Shown here: piece by piece, positions 1-8,483 of the stretch | How the letters are laid out: each line of letters begins with the position of its first letter | How positions within the stretch are numbered: position 1 is the first letter of the stretch | Assembly (NCBI GenBank): GCA_902491345.1 | Contig: CABUHI010000002.1 | Span: 1 to 64,000, forward strand | Direction of reading: 5' to 3' | DNA from: an uncultured Collinsella sp. | Lineage (GTDB): Bacteria; Actinomycetota; Coriobacteriia; Coriobacteriales; Coriobacteriaceae | DNA length: 64,000 bases | The notes under the pieces: model-generated | Told to the model about the DNA's origin: nothing | Seen by the model: only the letters and a program-made list of their open reading frames with translations | The model's database searches: none | Position numbers and translations under genes: made by a program

Positions 1-293
1 CCGGTCCGACCGGGCCGCGCGGCAAGGAGATATATTGCCAGACCGGAGGGCCCCCGCGGGCGGGAATCCTGCACTCCATATTTTGTTCACAAATAAATAG
101 AACCCTCAGTTGCTTGGCTGAGGCCGTATTCGAAGCAGCAGCTTCTGATATTGGCGATGACCAGCTGGTTTATAGGTGTTAAGGCATCGGTCATCTCTGG
201 AGCGCCACTTTACTCCAAAAGCATCGGCTATTTGTTTCTCGTCGGTAAAAGGCAGGTTTTGTTCGCCAAGTGTTCTTATATATAGAGAAGTTC
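1..293. other. Left-edge region without an assignable gene
   Basis: No convincing gene was found here. Reading frames that cross it have no recognisable domain and run on into the tRNA-derived repeats, so they are treated as spurious. The first 80 bases are very GC-rich and contain short inverted repeats, followed by a more AT-rich stretch. It may hold the truncated end of a feature lying beyond the window. Confidence 0.4.
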
Positions 294-377
294 GGGTTCG
301 AACCCATGCCTTGGCAACAAAAAAGCGACCAACCGGAGTCGATCGCTTTCTATTCTATGGTGGGCCGTCAGGGGTTC
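294..377. repeat. Distal copy of 84-bp repeat derived from tRNA-Lys 3' end
   Basis: This 84-bp block is identical to 470-553. Read on the minus strand it holds the last part of the tRNA-Lys T-loop, the acceptor 3' strand with CCA, the tRNA terminator and a 12-bp T-arm-like palindrome (GGGTTCGAACCC). It is a duplicated tail of the tRNA-Lys transcription unit without the 5' part of the gene, so it cannot encode a tRNA. Confidence 0.9.
318..350 (-). terminator. Duplicate tRNA-Lys terminator
   Basis: Identical second copy of the tRNA-Lys terminator: a stem beginning AAAGCGA and closing TCGCTTT, followed by a T-run on the minus strand. It lies downstream of the hairpin element and would stop read-through transcripts that include the element. 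Confidence 0.65.
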
Positions 378-481
378 AGCCTGCTTCGCAGGCGGCCGCT
401 GCGGCGCTTTCGCGCCTTGCGCGCTGCGCTGGCAAACGCTCGCGCGTTTACTCAGCTCCGCGCCCCGACGGGTTCGAACCC
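378..481 (-). repeat. tRNA-associated hairpin element, tRNA-Lys copy
   Basis: This 104-bp element lies between the duplicated tRNA-Lys tails. Visible hairpins are GCCTGC-ttc-GCAGGC (379-393), GGCGC-tttc-GCGCC (403-416) and AAACGC-tcgc-GCGTTT (434-449). They are followed by a conserved stretch rich in GCTCCGCGCCCC that runs into GGGTTCGAACCC. Copies with the same layout but different stem sequences lie next to tRNA-Gly and tRNA-Ser. It could be a structured RNA co-transcribed with the tRNA or a small non-autonomous mobile element. Confidence 0.7.
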
Positions 482-553
482 ATGCCTTGGCAACAAAAAA
501 GCGACCAACCGGAGTCGATCGCTTTCTATTCTATGGTGGGCCGTCAGGGGTTC
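470..553. repeat. Proximal copy of 84-bp tRNA-Lys 3'-end repeat
   Basis: This is the parental copy of the direct repeat. It overlaps the real tRNA-Lys gene from the T-loop to its 3' end, plus the terminator and the downstream GGGTTCGAACCC. Both copies are identical over 84 bp, which suggests a recent duplication or ongoing gene conversion. Confidence 0.9.
494..526 (-). terminator. tRNA-Lys terminator
   Basis: A hairpin with outer stem AAAGCGA/TCGCTTT is followed by six T residues on the minus strand. It begins about ten bases beyond the encoded CCA of tRNA-Lys. Confidence 0.75.
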
Positions 554-609
554 GAACCCTGGACCTTGGGATTAAAAGTCCCCTGCTCTGCCAGCTGAGC
601 TAACGGCCC
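537..609 (-). tRNA. tRNA-Lys(TTT)
   Basis: The 73-nt sequence folds into a complete cloverleaf: acceptor GGGCCGT/ACGGCCC, anticodon loop CTTTTAA with anticodon TTT (Lys), T-arm CAGGG-TTCGAAC-CCCTG and an encoded CCA at 534-536. It has its own promoter inside the 3' end of the upstream aminopeptidase gene and a terminator downstream. Its 3' portion is duplicated about 176 bp away. Confidence 0.97.
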
Positions 610-618
610 GCGGGTGGC

Positions 619-647
619 ATTGTACCACGGTCTGGGACTATTCCCAA
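619..647 (-). promoter_or_regulatory. tRNA-Lys promoter
   Basis: On the minus strand TTGGGA and TACAAT are separated by exactly 17 bp, ending 9 bp before the first base of tRNA-Lys. The -35 box overlaps the last codons of the aminopeptidase gene. Confidence 0.7.
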
Positions 648-1918
648 CTCCATTGGCCGTTCTGGAAAATCACAACTTCACGTCCATCAGGCGTAATGCC
701 CGTAATATCGATATCGTCCGTGCCAATCATAAAGTCGACATGCGTGCTCGAGACGTTAACGCCATGCTCCAGGAGCTCCTCTTTGGACATATCATATCCA
801 CCCTCGATGCATTCGGGGAAGCCGACTCCCAGCGCAAGATGGCAGCTGGCGTTCTCGTCATAGAGCGTGTCATAGAACAGAACGCCACTTTCGCGGATCG
901 GAGTGTTCTTGGAAATGAGCGCGGCCTCGCCCAGATGAGAGGCACCTTCATCGGTGTCAATAATGCTCGCAAGCGTCGCCTTGCCCACACGGGCATCGTA
1001 GTCCACTACGCGGCCGGCCTCGAACTTAATCCAAAAATCGTCAACCTTGTTACCGTGGTGAATGAGCGGCATAGCCGAATACACGATACCGTCGGCACGC
1101 ATACGATCAGGCGAGGTGAAGACCTCCTCGGTGGGGATGTTGGGGAAGAAGGGATGTCCATCGGGCGTCCTGCCCTTGCCACCGGCCCACTCGTGACCCT
1201 TCGTCATGCCAATCGTCAGATCGGTTCCATTTGCCGAGGTGTAATGCAGCCGGTCAAAACGATTGTCGTTCAGAAAGCGCAAGTTCTTTTCGAACGCCGC
1301 GTCATGAAGCTCCCAATCGCTCTCCGGGTCCTGGCCATCGGCACGAGCGGTGTGCAGAATCGCATTCCACAGCTTATAGATTGCAACCTCATCGGCGTCT
1401 CCCGGGAACACCTCGTGCGCCCAAGCCACGACCGGAGCGCCGGCGATGCACCACGGATTGATGTTGTAATCCAGTCCACGGCGGAAAACTTTGCACTGCG
1501 TATTCCTCGCCTTGGATGCCGCGGCCGGCTTGGCTGGATCGATGCCCTTGAGGGCTGCAGGATCCGCACCCTCAATAAAGATAAAGCAGGCACCGTCCTG
1601 GGCCAGGGAATCCAGCTGCAGGCGCTTCCACTCGGGCGTCTGCTCAAAATAGCTTTTCTCGACATGCTCGTACGTGAGCCTCGTCACGGCATCATCGGCC
1701 CAAATGACCGTCACGTGGCCAGCGCCGGCGGCATAAGCCTCCGCAACCACCACGCGGGCAAAGGGCGCGCACTCGACCGGAGACTGAACGACAACCTCCT
1801 GGCCGGGCTTGACGTTTACGCCCTTGCGGACAACCAGGCGCGCATAGTTTTTAATCTTGGGCTCCAGAGCCTTCATGCCCTCCAGAGCTTCTTCGACCGT
1901 CAGGGCAGCTCGAATCAT
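638..1918 (-). CDS. M29-family metallo-aminopeptidase
   Basis: This 426-residue protein belongs to peptidase family M29 (AmpS/AmpT type), cytosolic dinuclear-metal aminopeptidases that remove N-terminal residues from peptides. Family hallmarks occur in order: an N-terminal substrate-side domain, then NIPTEEVFTSP, a SHLGEAAL segment, HLALG and HVDFMIGTDD near the C-terminus. These carry the Glu, His and Asp metal ligands known for the family. The start at 1918 is preferred over one four codons upstream because GGAG lies 6 nt before it and would fall inside the longer reading frame. The gene appears to be monocistronic and runs toward tRNA-Lys. Confidence 0.93.
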   Translation of the reverse strand: MIRAALTVEEALEGMKALEPKIKNYARLVVRKGVNVKPGQEVVVQSPVECAPFARVVVAEAYAAGAGHVTVIWADDAVTRLTYEHVEKSYFEQTPEWKRLQLDSLAQDGACFIFIEGADPAALKGIDPAKPAAASKARNTQCKVFRRGLDYNINPWCIAGAPVVAWAHEVFPGDADEVAIYKLWNAILHTARADGQDPESDWELHDAAFEKNLRFLNDNRFDRLHYTSANGTDLTIGMTKGHEWAGGKGRTPDGHPFFPNIPTEEVFTSPDRMRADGIVYSAMPLIHHGNKVDDFWIKFEAGRVVDYDARVGKATLASIIDTDEGASHLGEAALISKNTPIRESGVLFYDTLYDENASCHLALGVGFPECIEGGYDMSKEELLEHGVNVSSTHVDFMIGTDDIDITGITPDGREVVIFQNGQWSWE

Positions 1919-1945
1919 GTGCCACTCCATCTATCTATAGAACAG

Positions 1946-1977
1946 TAAAAAGGCGCGCCGCTAAAACGACGCGCCTT
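1946..1977 (-). terminator. Terminator of the membrane-protein gene
   Basis: AAGGCGCG pairs with CGCGCCTT across a 12-nt loop, with a T-run on the minus strand. It separates the purC-linked membrane-protein gene from the aminopeptidase gene. Confidence 0.75.
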
Positions 1978-2007
1978 ATATCTTAGCGATATGTATGGAT
2001 ACAAACG

Positions 2008-2583
2008 CTACTTCTTCTTGGAGTCCTTCTTGTCCTCCTCGGCAGCTGCGCGCTCGATAAGAGCGTTGAGCTTGTTCTCGGACATGCCCTCGGCCTGCGT
2101 GCGGTACATGTTGCGCAGGGGACGAATACGAACGAAGTCGTAGATAAAGTCACCCAGAATGATGACATAGGACAAAACGATGCCGACCATCTGGACGGGA
2201 CTGGACACCGTGCCGCCGGGAGCGAAGTAGAGCGAGGCCATAATTGCCACGACGAGTACCATGCCGATGGCGAGCACGGCCCACCAGATACGACGGCGCT
2301 TGGTGTAGTCCTCATCCTGCTTGAGGAGAATATTCGACACCGTGTAGATACGATCCTCGCGAGCACGCTGCTTGGCCTTGCGGGCGCGCTTCTCCTCCTT
2401 GGAAAGACCTTCCAGGTTTTCGCCCTTCTCGAGCTCCTTGCGGCGTGCCTTGGATGATGCCGGCACGACGCGAACGGAGCTCGCTGCCTGGCGGGCGGGC
2501 TTAGCAGATGCGGCGGACTTGCGCGCAACCCCGGTAACTTCGTGGGATTGCGTGCGCTTGTTCGTGGCGCTACGGGTACTCAC
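2008..2583 (-). CDS. Basic two-helix membrane protein of unknown function
   Basis: I do not recognise the family. The 191-residue product has a long Lys/Arg/Ala-rich, probably disordered N-terminal half (residues 1-90). Two hydrophobic helices follow, at about 97-119 and 131-150, and then a charged tail ending in Lys residues. It starts with GTG directly abutting the purC stop codon (TAA then GTG), so translation is probably coupled to purC. A function in purine synthesis is not implied by the sequence. A strong terminator follows. Confidence 0.75.
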   Translation of the reverse strand: MSTRSATNKRTQSHEVTGVARKSAASAKPARQAASSVRVVPASSKARRKELEKGENLEGLSKEEKRARKAKQRAREDRIYTVSNILLKQDEDYTKRRRIWWAVLAIGMVLVVAIMASLYFAPGGTVSSPVQMVGIVLSYVIILGDFIYDFVRIRPLRNMYRTQAEGMSENKLNALIERAAAEEDKKDSKKK

Positions 2584-3471
2584 TTATGCGTTCTCCTTCA
2601 TGCTTGTGAACTGGGAGCCCGTAATGATCTGGAAGGCCTCGCGATAGCGCTCGGACGTGCCATCGATGACCTCGGCGGGCAGGTGCGGGGTCTCCCCCGT
2701 CATATCCCAGTTGGCTTTGAGCCAATTGCGGACGAATTGTTTGTCGTAGCTGGGCTGAATCTTGCCCTCCTCGTAGCTGGCGGCGGGCCAGAAACGGCTG
2801 GAGTCGGGCGTGAGGCACTCGTCGATCAGCGTAACCTTGCCATCGATGACACCGAACTCGAACTTGGTGTCGGCGATGATGATGCCTCGAGTCGCGGCAT
2901 ACTCGGCAGCGGCCTTGTAAATCTTGAGGGACAGGTCGCGGATCTGCGTGGCGATGTCCTCACCCACGATCTCGCAGCAACGCTCGAACGAAATGTTCTC
3001 GTCGTGGTCACCGATCTCGGCCTTCGTGGACGGCGTGAACAGCGGCTCGGGAAGCTTGGAGGCCTCGGTCAGACCCTCGGGCAGCTGAATGCCGCAGACG
3101 GTGCCGTTCTCGTCATAGGTCTTCTTGCCCGAACCGGTCAGATAGCCGCGGACGATGCACTCAATAGGAATCGTCTGGGCTTTCTTGACCAGCATGGCGC
3201 GGCCGGCGAGGTAGTCACGATACTCGGCAAACTCCTCGGGGAAATCCGCCGGATCGATGGAGACGAGATGGTTGGGAACGATGTCGGCAAACTTATCGAA
3301 CCAGAATGCCGAGATGCGGTTGAGCACCTCTCCCTTAAACGGAATCTCGTCGGGAAGAATGAAGTCGAACGCAGAAATGCGGTCGGTGGCGACCATCAGC
3401 AGGTTTTCACCGGCATCGTAGATATCACGAACCTTGCCACGGGAATCCGGACGACGCTCCATCGTAGTCAC
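2584..3471 (-). CDS. purC: Phosphoribosylaminoimidazole-succinocarboxamide synthase
   Basis: PurC joins aspartate to CAIR with ATP to make SAICAR, step 8 (bacterial numbering) of purine biosynthesis in the cytosol. The product shows the SAICAR synthetase N-terminal signature GKVRDIYD, then TDRISAFD, an ECIVRGYLTGSG segment and a TLIDECLTPDSSRFWP segment, over about 295 residues, typical of the longer PurC class. AGGAG ends 8 nt before the GTG at 3471, so that start is favoured over the GTG at 3480, which overlaps the ribosome-binding site. The next gene is fused head to tail with it. purB lies about 11 kb away on the same strand, so the pur genes are scattered. Confidence 0.95.
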   Translation of the reverse strand: MTTMERRPDSRGKVRDIYDAGENLLMVATDRISAFDFILPDEIPFKGEVLNRISAFWFDKFADIVPNHLVSIDPADFPEEFAEYRDYLAGRAMLVKKAQTIPIECIVRGYLTGSGKKTYDENGTVCGIQLPEGLTEASKLPEPLFTPSTKAEIGDHDENISFERCCEIVGEDIATQIRDLSLKIYKAAAEYAATRGIIIADTKFEFGVIDGKVTLIDECLTPDSSRFWPAASYEEGKIQPSYDKQFVRNWLKANWDMTGETPHLPAEVIDGTSERYREAFQIITGSQFTSMKENA

Positions 3472-3580
3472 GTGAGTCACTCCTTACCAAAATACGACAG
3501 TAATGCGGGTTCTTCCCCGCATGTTTTCGCAAACTCGGAACGGCAGAGACGAAACCCCTCCTTCACCGAATAGCGAAAAG

Positions 3581-5146
3581 CTAGTGCTCCATTGTAGTAG
3601 ATGCCGCGTCCGCCGTGTGCTCGCGAGGCAGATGAATCGTAAAAGTCGTACCCTTTCCAAGCTCCGACTCCACGGATATGTAGCCGTGATGACGCTCGAC
3701 AATCTGCTTGGTCACGGCGAGGCCCACGCCCAGGCCACCCGCCTCGCGGGCGCGACTGGCGTCGGCACGCCAAAAACGACCGAAGATGCGCGACAAATCA
3801 TCCTTGGCGATACCGATGCCCGTATCCGAAACCGCGATATCGACGTGCTTGCGGTCGCTGAGCACCGACACCACGACCCAACCCCCCTCGGGGGTATAGC
3901 GCATGGCGTTACTCAAGAGGTTGATGACGCATTGCGTGATCATGTCGGGATCCGCCTCGACAACGTCATCGTGGCCCTGCGTCTCATCTGCAAAGCGCAG
4001 ACGCAGGTCACGGTCGGCAAACAGGCGCTCCTGGCCATTCACAATCGAACGCACAAACGGCACCATATCCACCGGCTCCAGATTGAGCGGCGCGGTACTG
4101 TTTTCCATGCGCGACAGGTCGAGCATCTGCTGCACCAGACGGGCCAGACGACGCGTCTCGGATGCGACTGTCTCCAGGTGTTCGTCGTCGGTGGGATACA
4201 CGCCGTCTTGCATGGCCTCGACCGTTGCAAGCATGGCCATGAGCGGCGTGCGCAGCTCATGGGCAACATCAGAGGTTAGGCGCTTCTCGTGCTTCATATC
4301 CTTTTCGAGCGAGGTGGCCATCTCGTCGAAGGTCTCTCCCAGCTGATCGATCTCATCATCGCCGCGCAAGCCCGTACGAGCGGACAGGTCTCCATCGCGA
4401 ATCTGCTTGGCGGTGCTGGTAATACGATGAATCGGCTTGGTGAGCATGCGCGACATGAGCGCTCCGATAACGACCGAGATGCAGACGGCCACAACCGCGG
4501 CAAGGGCCATGGCGTTAAAGGTCTTCTCTCTGAATGCTGAGTCTGCCCTGGTGAGCAGGGCATCGGAGCCAATCGCCCACAATTTGACCTGACCCACGTG
4601 CTCGCCGGAGGACGTCACGATCTCAACATTGGCAACACTATTGGAATCGGTGGGAGCAGACGAGACTGGACTGTGCGATGCCTTCTTTCCGCTCGTACCG
4701 TCGGTCGTCGCCTGATTTTCGCGTACATCGGCAGTAGCGCTTGCCGAGGGCCACGAGTCGTCGTAGACGATGACGCCCTTTTTATTGACGACCTGCATAC
4801 CAAGATCGTCGGACACCAAACTCGATGTCGCGACCGTACGCAGCTCCCCCGCAGTCCAAGAACCGTTTTCCTCATATGACGTTGCCAACTTTTCGGCAGC
4901 GGAATTGGCGATTTCGACAATATTGGAGCGCGTGTAATCCGTAAAAACCGTGCCCCATACAACGGAGACTACGCCCACCAATACCAATACCGTCATGAGC
5001 GATGTTAGGGCAAAAGCCAGGGCCATGCGCGAGGGATAGCTCATCGTTGGCCGTGAATCGGAACGAGGCGTGTTCCAACTAGCCTTGGAACCCGCCTCGT
5101 TCTCCTGCTTATGCTTTTGCCCGATTTCAAAGCGCGCAGGTGTCAT
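3581..5146 (-). CDS. Membrane sensor histidine kinase (HAMP-HisKA-HATPase)
   Basis: This 521-residue kinase has a cytoplasmic N-tail, TM1 at about 41-63, an extracytoplasmic sensor region of about 145 residues and TM2 at about 211-232. HAMP follows, then a HisKA domain with the phosphoacceptor His at about 296 (SDVAHELRTPL), and a HATPase domain with N box NLLSNAMRY, G1 DTGIG and G2 GLGVGLAV. It would autophosphorylate and pass the phosphate to the response regulator encoded 12 bp upstream in the same transcript. The sensor region contains a Ser/Thr/Asp-rich low-complexity stretch at about 134-170. Its ligand cannot be told from the sequence. An AGGA lies 8 nt before the ATG. Confidence 0.92.
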   Translation of the reverse strand: MTPARFEIGQKHKQENEAGSKASWNTPRSDSRPTMSYPSRMALAFALTSLMTVLVLVGVVSVVWGTVFTDYTRSNIVEIANSAAEKLATSYEENGSWTAGELRTVATSSLVSDDLGMQVVNKKGVIVYDDSWPSASATADVRENQATTDGTSGKKASHSPVSSAPTDSNSVANVEIVTSSGEHVGQVKLWAIGSDALLTRADSAFREKTFNAMALAAVVAVCISVVIGALMSRMLTKPIHRITSTAKQIRDGDLSARTGLRGDDEIDQLGETFDEMATSLEKDMKHEKRLTSDVAHELRTPLMAMLATVEAMQDGVYPTDDEHLETVASETRRLARLVQQMLDLSRMENSTAPLNLEPVDMVPFVRSIVNGQERLFADRDLRLRFADETQGHDDVVEADPDMITQCVINLLSNAMRYTPEGGWVVVSVLSDRKHVDIAVSDTGIGIAKDDLSRIFGRFWRADASRAREAGGLGVGLAVTKQIVERHHGYISVESELGKGTTFTIHLPREHTADAASTTMEH

Positions 5147-5158
5147 ATGTGATTTCCT

Positions 5159-5881
5159 TTATTTCTCGTCCGACTTATCGGTCTTGGTCGGAGCCTCGAA
5201 GCGGTAGCCGACACCGTGGACGGTGTAGAGCCACTTGGGCTTCTTGGGGTCGTCGCCCAGCTTGGCGCGGAGGTTCTTCACGTGGCTGTCGATGGTGCGC
5301 TCGTAACCCTCAAAGTCGTAGCCGAGCACCTTCTCGACCAGCTCCATGCGGTTGTAGACGCGGCCGGGGTGACGGGCAAGCGTGGTGAGCAGCTTGAACT
5401 CGGAAGCCGTCAGGTCGACTTCCTTGCCCTCGACCAAAATCTTGTGGCCCGAGATGTCAATGACCAGATCGCCAAAGTCGAGCACCTCGACGGCCGGCTC
5501 ATCGGCCTGGTGGGCACGGCGGAACAAGGCGCGCACGCGCGCGACAAGCTCGCGCGGCGAGAACGGCTTGATCAGGTAGTCGTCGGCACCGAGCTCGAGG
5601 CCGATAATGCGGTCCTCGATCTCGCCCTTGGCTGTCAGCATAATGATGGGGACATCCGAGGTGTCGCGAATGGTGCGGCAAACGCGCTCGCCCGGAATCT
5701 TGGGGAGCATGAGGTCGAGCACGACCAGGTCGAACTGATGCTTCTCGAACTCCTCGATAGCGGACTGGCCGTCGCCCACGCCCACGACCCAATAGCCCTC
5801 GCGCTCGAGATAGGCAGCGACAGCGTCACGGATTGCCTTCTCGTCCTCGACCAGCAGAATCTTTTTTGCATCTGAAGCCAT
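5159..5881 (-). CDS. OmpR/PhoB-family response regulator
   Basis: The protein has an N-terminal receiver domain with acidic pocket VEDE, phosphoacceptor Asp at about 56 (LVVLDLMLP) and conserved TAKGE and YLIKPFS segments. A C-terminal winged-helix DNA-binding domain ends in VHGVGYRFEAP. It is the partner of the downstream histidine kinase. The start at 5881 has a GGGGGG ribosome-binding site 7 nt upstream; a longer frame starting at 5902 lacks one. Target genes are unknown. Confidence 0.93.
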   Translation of the reverse strand: MASDAKKILLVEDEKAIRDAVAAYLEREGYWVVGVGDGQSAIEEFEKHQFDLVVLDLMLPKIPGERVCRTIRDTSDVPIIMLTAKGEIEDRIIGLELGADDYLIKPFSPRELVARVRALFRRAHQADEPAVEVLDFGDLVIDISGHKILVEGKEVDLTASEFKLLTTLARHPGRVYNRMELVEKVLGYDFEGYERTIDSHVKNLRAKLGDDPKKPKWLYTVHGVGYRFEAPTKTDKSDEK

Positions 5882-6034
5882 AACACGGCCCCCCTGTCTC
5901 AATTAGCTAAGAACAAGCTCATTTTAACGCACCTGAGCCCACCGGGCATCGCATGGGTGCGATAGCTCGGCGGGCGGTACTCATAGTCACAACGCGCTTA
6001 TTCCCCTGTCGACGCCTTTTTAACCCCTCGGAGA

Positions 6035-7246
6035 CTAAAGAGAGAACAAGCGAGCGGTAACCGTCTCGGGAATTCCCTGGCTGTTACGCACCGTTGCGTA
6101 CGTTAAGAACGAGCTCGATTTACCCGCCGTAGCAGGATAATCGCCATACTCCAAGGCTCGGTCGGGCGACAGAAGCGAGCCGTAGGTCTTAGCCGAAGTG
6201 TCAATCAAAAAATGCGACGCCTGAACTTTAACCAGGTATTTGTTTTTCCTTCCCGCAGCGCACGCGAGCGGCTCACGCGAAAGGAAGAGGTACGGCCCGC
6301 CCTCGCTACCGATATAGGTGCCCATATTGCCCAGGCTACCCACACCGCTATACGTCGCCTCAATGGAGAACACGAAGGTGTCGCCCATATACACGGCCTC
6401 GAAAGGCGAAACCGACGAAGGCAGCACCAGCTGAGCTCGCTTCGTGTTGTTGCCGTCAGTCAGGTCGATCGCCGTCATACCGTAATAGACGCCCTCATCA
6501 TTGTGCACGCGGGGCGAGATGGTCAGGATGCCGTCGCTCACACGCGGGGCGGATGCGAAACGGCCCGTCGACTTCCAAATAGTCTCAGGCTTGGACTCGC
6601 TGGGCGACTGACGGTAGCAGTACGAATCGTTACTCGTCTTGGTGCCGCCGGACGAAGGCATCTTATACCAGATGACCGACGACCCATACGCTGTGAAGAG
6701 CGGCGGATCGTAGTTTTCGCCACCGCGGTCGAGCTCGACAGCGTTGCCGGTAAGGGAGGAGCCTGCAAGGTTTTGCGCATAGAGTTTCCAGGACGCATTG
6801 GCAAAGTTCATCTCGACCCACGCGAACACGCCATCACCCGCGCGAACGTCGTAAAACGCATAACCGGTTCCCTCAATGGGATCCTCAATAAGTGTGGTAA
6901 GCGAGCCATCGCCTAGGTTGAGCACACCAAGCGTATTGGCATGCAGGGCAGAAGCAGGCGCCATCATCGCGGCAGCGTAGTCGCCATCGCAGTAGTACAG
7001 CAGCGTGCCCAGCGGCAGCGTCCACGAGGCTGCGGGCTCAAAATCGATATCGACAGCCTCGTACTCATCAGTGATCGAGACAATCTTCGAATCGTCCTTG
7101 ATAACCTGCGGCTCGCCAGCGGCGTCATCGCTCGCGCCCGTTTTTTTCGAGCAACCGGCCAGTACGGCAGCAGCACCAGTAGCGGCGCCACCCAGCACAA
7201 AACCTCGACGCGTTATTCCATTCTTAAAGCGATCAGCGATGCTCAT
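6035..7246 (-). CDS. Tat-exported lipoprotein, probable beta-propeller
   Basis: This is a 403-residue secreted lipoprotein of unknown function. The N-terminus carries a twin-arginine motif (TRRGFVLGG) and a lipobox LAGC, so it should be exported folded by Tat and anchored by a lipidated Cys at about residue 32. The mature part is rich in short beta-strand repeats with Trp/Tyr/Asp/Gly turns (VRAGDGVFAWVE, YGSSVIWYK, VSDGILTIS, YMGDTFVFS), suggesting a propeller fold; this is inference. Its ATG overlaps the stop of the TSCPD gene by one base (TAATG), so the two are probably translated together. This also fixes the start, since the frame open upstream has no role. Confidence 0.75.
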   Translation of the reverse strand: MSIADRFKNGITRRGFVLGGAATGAAAVLAGCSKKTGASDDAAGEPQVIKDDSKIVSITDEYEAVDIDFEPAASWTLPLGTLLYYCDGDYAAAMMAPASALHANTLGVLNLGDGSLTTLIEDPIEGTGYAFYDVRAGDGVFAWVEMNFANASWKLYAQNLAGSSLTGNAVELDRGGENYDPPLFTAYGSSVIWYKMPSSGGTKTSNDSYCYRQSPSESKPETIWKSTGRFASAPRVSDGILTISPRVHNDEGVYYGMTAIDLTDGNNTKRAQLVLPSSVSPFEAVYMGDTFVFSIEATYSGVGSLGNMGTYIGSEGGPYLFLSREPLACAAGRKNKYLVKVQASHFLIDTSAKTYGSLLSPDRALEYGDYPATAGKSSSFLTYATVRNSQGIPETVTARLFSL

Positions 7247-7509
7247 TAGGCGATCTCTGCGCGAGCGGCCTCGATAGCGCGCGTAAGCTGATCGGCGCAA
7301 GAGGTCTTTTTCATACCGCAGGTATTACCGGCGAGAACCTCGATTACGCGATCGGCGGGAGCGCCCTCGACCAGCCTGGAGATGGCCTTGAGGTTGCCAT
7401 CGCAGCCGCCAGTAAACTCGACGCCCAGCACCTTGCTGCCATCGTCAGAGAGATTGAGGTGAATATTGCGAGAGCATACACCCTGAGGCTTGTAGTCAAA
7501 ACTAATCAT
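7246..7509 (-). CDS. TSCPD-domain protein (TIGR03905-like)
   Basis: This is a small 87-residue protein. It carries Cys-containing segments typical of the TSCPD domain: CSRNIHL near the N-terminus, GGCDGNL in the middle and KTSCADQL near the C-terminus. In other proteins this domain follows class II ribonucleotide reductases; stand-alone versions are uncharacterised, and the conserved Cys residues suggest metal or redox function. It is the first gene of a two-gene unit with the Tat lipoprotein. Confidence 0.8.
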   Translation of the reverse strand: MISFDYKPQGVCSRNIHLNLSDDGSKVLGVEFTGGCDGNLKAISRLVEGAPADRVIEVLAGNTCGMKKTSCADQLTRAIEAARAEIA

Positions 7510-7622
7510 TGAGATCCCCTCTCAGAAAGAAATTTCAGACGTCTATTATCCCCGCCTGGACCGACTTATTATCGCAAGCACCGATTCAACATCCTACGAT
7601 GCTTGGACTGGTGGGGGCAAGA

Positions 7623-8423
7623 TTAGCAGTCCGCACCCTGTACGTGGACCATGCGCTTCTCACGATACATATTGTGGTCGGCGACGCGATATACATCGGC
7701 CAGCGTATTTCCAGCCGTCTCGACGGTCGCCACGCCAATCGATGCGCTGACCGTCAGGGTCTCATCGCTTACCGCGGCAAGACCGAGACGAAGGTCCTGT
7801 TCCAGCCCGAGCGCAGACTCGTTGTCAGTATGGGGGCAAACCAGCAAAAACTCGTCGCCGCCAACGCGCATCGGCAGGTAATCCGCACCAGCCACCCGCC
7901 GCAGCACGGACGCCGTCCGTCGCAGCAGCTCATCCCCCATCTCGTGACCATAGATGTCGTTGGTCCGCTTGAGATAATTACAGTCCACCATAATCACGCT
8001 CACCGGCAAGTCCTCGTTTACCAGGCTATCTCCACGCGATTCAAGATAGTTGCGGTTGCGAAGCCCCGTCAGTTTATCTTGGTATGACAGCTCCTCGGCA
8101 TGCTTGACCATCGATATGTTGTGCGTCGCCACGACAACCGACTCCAGCCGGCCTTGCTCATCGCGATGCTGGGGGACAACCTGTAGCGAGTACCAAGCGC
8201 CTCGACAATCTCGCACCTCGGCAGCCAAGTACGGTACGCCCTCCATACGTTCACGAAGCGTACTTATATCTACGAGTCCCACAACCGCTTCGCGGCTTTC
8301 GGGGCTCACGATATCCCGGCAGACTGTGTCCATAAAGTCATATGCCTCGTTGTGCTCGGCAAATATCTTCGCTATCGCCGGCGACATATTGATTCCCTCG
8401 ATTTCGAGGGTGTCGAGATGCAA
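7623..8423 (-). CDS. GGDEF (diguanylate cyclase) part of split gene
   Basis: This frame holds a PAS-like region (about residues 10-105) and a complete GGDEF domain with metal-binding NDIYGHEMGDELL and active-site RVGGDEFLLV. It would make cyclic di-GMP from two GTP. The first available start, a TTG, has no Shine-Dalgarno sequence. It most likely represents the C-terminal half of the interrupted sensor gene, not an independent protein. No EAL or HD-GYP phosphodiesterase lies nearby. Confidence 0.6.
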   Translation of the reverse strand: MHLDTLEIEGINMSPAIAKIFAEHNEAYDFMDTVCRDIVSPESREAVVGLVDISTLRERMEGVPYLAAEVRDCRGAWYSLQVVPQHRDEQGRLESVVVATHNISMVKHAEELSYQDKLTGLRNRNYLESRGDSLVNEDLPVSVIMVDCNYLKRTNDIYGHEMGDELLRRTASVLRRVAGADYLPMRVGGDEFLLVCPHTDNESALGLEQDLRLGLAAVSDETLTVSASIGVATVETAGNTLADVYRVADHNMYREKRMVHVQGADC

Positions 8424-8483
8424 AAGGAAGGTCGAATCGTAGATGGCGCTTATGGCATTGATAATGCCGAGCTGTTTATCCTT

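Noticed and set aside
176..598. Long frames across the tRNA-Lys repeats
   Set aside because: They are created by the duplicated tRNA tail and hairpin element, translate tRNA sequence, and have no domain or ribosome-binding site.
5934..5977. Hairpins between the response regulator and the Tat lipoprotein gene as a terminator
   Set aside because: ATCGCA/TGCGAT and a partial outer stem exist, but there is no T-run on either strand.
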